A program made the position numbers and the translations under genes. Below, piece by piece: positions 6,849-7,379 of a stretch of DNA of 7,379 bases (position 1 is the first letter of the stretch; every line of letters starts with the position of its first letter). The notes beneath the pieces are model-generated. The model saw nothing but the letters and a program-made list of their open reading frames with translations. It ran no database searches and was not told the origin of the DNA. Source of the DNA: Bacteroidales bacterium (GTDB lineage Bacteria; Bacteroidota; Bacteroidia; Bacteroidales; UBA932); contig JAGABD010000108.1 in NCBI GenBank assembly GCA_017614795.1, positions 1 through 7,379 on the forward strand. The letters are read 5' to 3'.

Positions 6849-7199
6849 GGACCTTTTACGAAAACGGGCGAAAATGTGAAAGGTCCCGCCATTTTCAGGG
6901 GGACCTTTTACGAAAACGGGCGAAAGTGCGAAAGGTCCCGCCGATTTCAGGGGGACCTTTTACGAAAACGGGCGAAAATGCGAAAGGTCCTGCCATTTTC
7001 GAGGGGACCTTTTGCGAAAACCATAGCAAAGTGTGAAAGGTCCTGCCGTATTCAGGGGGACCTTTTGCGAAAACGGGCGAAAATGCGAAAGGTCCTGCCG
7101 ATTTCAGGGGGACCTTTTACGAAAACGGACGAAAATGCGAAAGGTCCCGCCGATTTCAGGGGGACCTTTAGCGAAAAAGGCCAAAAGTGCAAAAGGTCC
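6849..7199. repeat. Array of seven ~52-bp tandem hairpin repeats
   Basis: Seven copies begin with GGACCTTT at 6849, 6901, 6953, 7005, 7058, 7110 and 7162; spacing is 52 except one step of 53. Each contains the exact complement AAAGGTCC 30 nt after its start (31 in copy 4; at 6879, 6931, 6983, 7036, 7088, 7140, 7192), giving an 8-bp stem. All 14 arms are identical. The ~22-nt loop typically reads TRCGAAAACGGGCGAAA followed by a short TG-rich end, and copy 4 is altered (ACCATAGCAAAG). Between units, AAAGGTCC can also pair with the next GGACCTTT over about 14 nt, so two alternative hairpin registers exist. Repeat variation lies only in loops and spacers. No CRISPR, IS or integron feature accompanies it. 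Because 52 is not a multiple of 3, it does not encode a simple peptide repeat. Confidence 0.95.
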
Positions 7200-7235
7200 C
7201 TCCACAATCGCGAAAGCCACTGCTGGGGGCCGCTG

Positions 7236-7313
7236 GCAAATTCTGCAGGCAAGGCCCAGCAAAACAATGGCGCCCGACGACAATGTCGTGGGCGCCTTGC
7301 CTGCAGAACTTGC
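7236..7313. repeat. Long inverted repeat enclosing the tRNA terminator
   Basis: TTCTGCAGGCAAGGC (7241-7255) is the perfect complement of GCCTTGCCTGCAGAA (7294-7308). After one mismatch (7240/7309), four more pairs extend it to 7236-7239 and 7310-7313, giving 19 of 20 matched. The arms enclose a smaller hairpin that shares three bases (7294-7296) with the outer stem. The 78-bp size resembles a small non-autonomous inverted-repeat element, but no target duplication is evident at its edges. Confidence 0.8.
7261..7296 (-). terminator. Intrinsic terminator downstream of tRNA-Arg
   Basis: On the minus strand, GGCGCCC-ACGAC (7296-7285) pairs with GTCGT-GGGCGCC (7281-7269), 12 bp with a single bulged base (7276) and an ATT loop. 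It is followed by ATTGTTTT (7268-7261). It begins 27 nt after the tRNA's 3' end, which suits termination of the tRNA transcript. On the plus strand there is no following T-tract, so orientation is clear. Confidence 0.7.
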
Positions 7314-7323
7314 GCTCTGCGCG

Positions 7324-7379
7324 TGATTCCGGCGCGACTCGAACGCGCGACCCACAGCTTAGAAGGCTGTTGCTCTATC
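7324..7379 (-). tRNA. tRNA-Arg (anticodon UCU), 5' end outside window
   Basis: Read on the minus strand from 7379, the sequence starts within the D arm (GAGC, 7375-7372). It continues with anticodon stem ACAGC/GCTGT around loop CTTCTAA, with anticodon TCT at 7363-7361. A five-base variable loop GGGTC follows, then T stem GCGCG/CGCGC with loop TTCGAGT, and the 3' acceptor strand CGGAATC with discriminator A (7324). The next bases are CGC, so CCA is not encoded and must be added after transcription. The 5' acceptor strand and most of the D arm lie beyond the window. It would decode AGA and AGG arginine codons, which look uncommon in this GC-rich sequence. Confidence 0.93.

Noticed and set aside
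6849..7199. CRISPR array.
   Set aside because: The intervals between repeats are themselves near-identical between copies and too short for spacers (about 14 nt), and no cas gene is present.
6849..7199. Integron attC sites or plasmid-type iterons.
   Set aside because: No attC core sites, integrase or replication initiator are visible, and no gene cassettes lie between the units.
7033..7326. 97-codon plus-strand open frame across the repeats and the inverted repeat near the tRNA.
   Set aside because: It is open only because the 52-bp repeat lacks stop codons in this register. It crosses the tRNA terminator structure, overlaps the tRNA's 3' end, has no promoter or RBS, and the repeat period is not a multiple of three.
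7052..7355. Minus-strand open frames rich in Arg, Phe and Lys in the repeat array.
   Set aside because: These are repeat-derived frames; two of them overlap each other in different registers and one runs through the tRNA gene.
7236..7379. tRNA-associated integration site of a mobile island.
   Set aside because: No integrase and no duplicated tRNA 3' end are found in the window; the repeats alone do not support this.

Overview
The window looks like a chromosomal segment of a GC-rich member of the Bacteroidota, most likely Bacteroidales. Three things point there: the -33/-7 promoter elements (TTTG and TAnnTTTG) upstream of two transcription units, weak or absent Shine-Dalgarno sequences, and an exported FAD-dependent oxidoreductase of a type common in that phylum. 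The CysRS signature KMGKS, in place of KMSKS, also fits. Genus cannot be assigned from this sequence alone.

Plus strand, left part (1-2050). The window opens inside rpoC, the RNA polymerase beta' subunit, whose last 210 codons end at a strong intrinsic terminator. A fresh promoter follows, with a near-perfect palindrome in the short leader. It drives a two-gene module: a DUF3990-type protein (ADP-ribosyltransferase-like superfamily) overlapped by a three-part protein ending in an XRE helix-turn-helix. The layout (small putative ART-fold enzyme, overlapping DNA-binding partner, operator-like palindrome) is that of a toxin-antitoxin pair. Function is inferred from family resemblance and arrangement only.

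Minus strand, middle (6670 down to 2054). Four tightly packed genes read leftward from one visible promoter: cysS (cysteinyl-tRNA synthetase), an exodeoxyribonuclease III / AP endonuclease gene, a small COG2426-type integral membrane protein, and an exported FAD-dependent oxidoreductase with an N-terminal beta-sandwich-like domain. The junctions are a 16-nt overlap, a 1-nt gap and a 12-nt gap, so co-transcription is likely. The last gene converges on the XRE gene with 3 nt between stop codons.

Right part (6617-7379). There is no credible protein gene here. After the cysS promoter come a weak minus-strand terminator, two hairpins sharing a TGGGCGAGGT stem, and seven tandem copies of a ~52-bp hairpin-forming unit (6849-7199). 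The minus-strand tRNA-Arg(UCU), cut by the window edge, follows a nested inverted repeat that contains its own terminator. The hairpin array is the most unusual element in the window. The DUF3990/XRE module is the best candidate for an accessory biological system.
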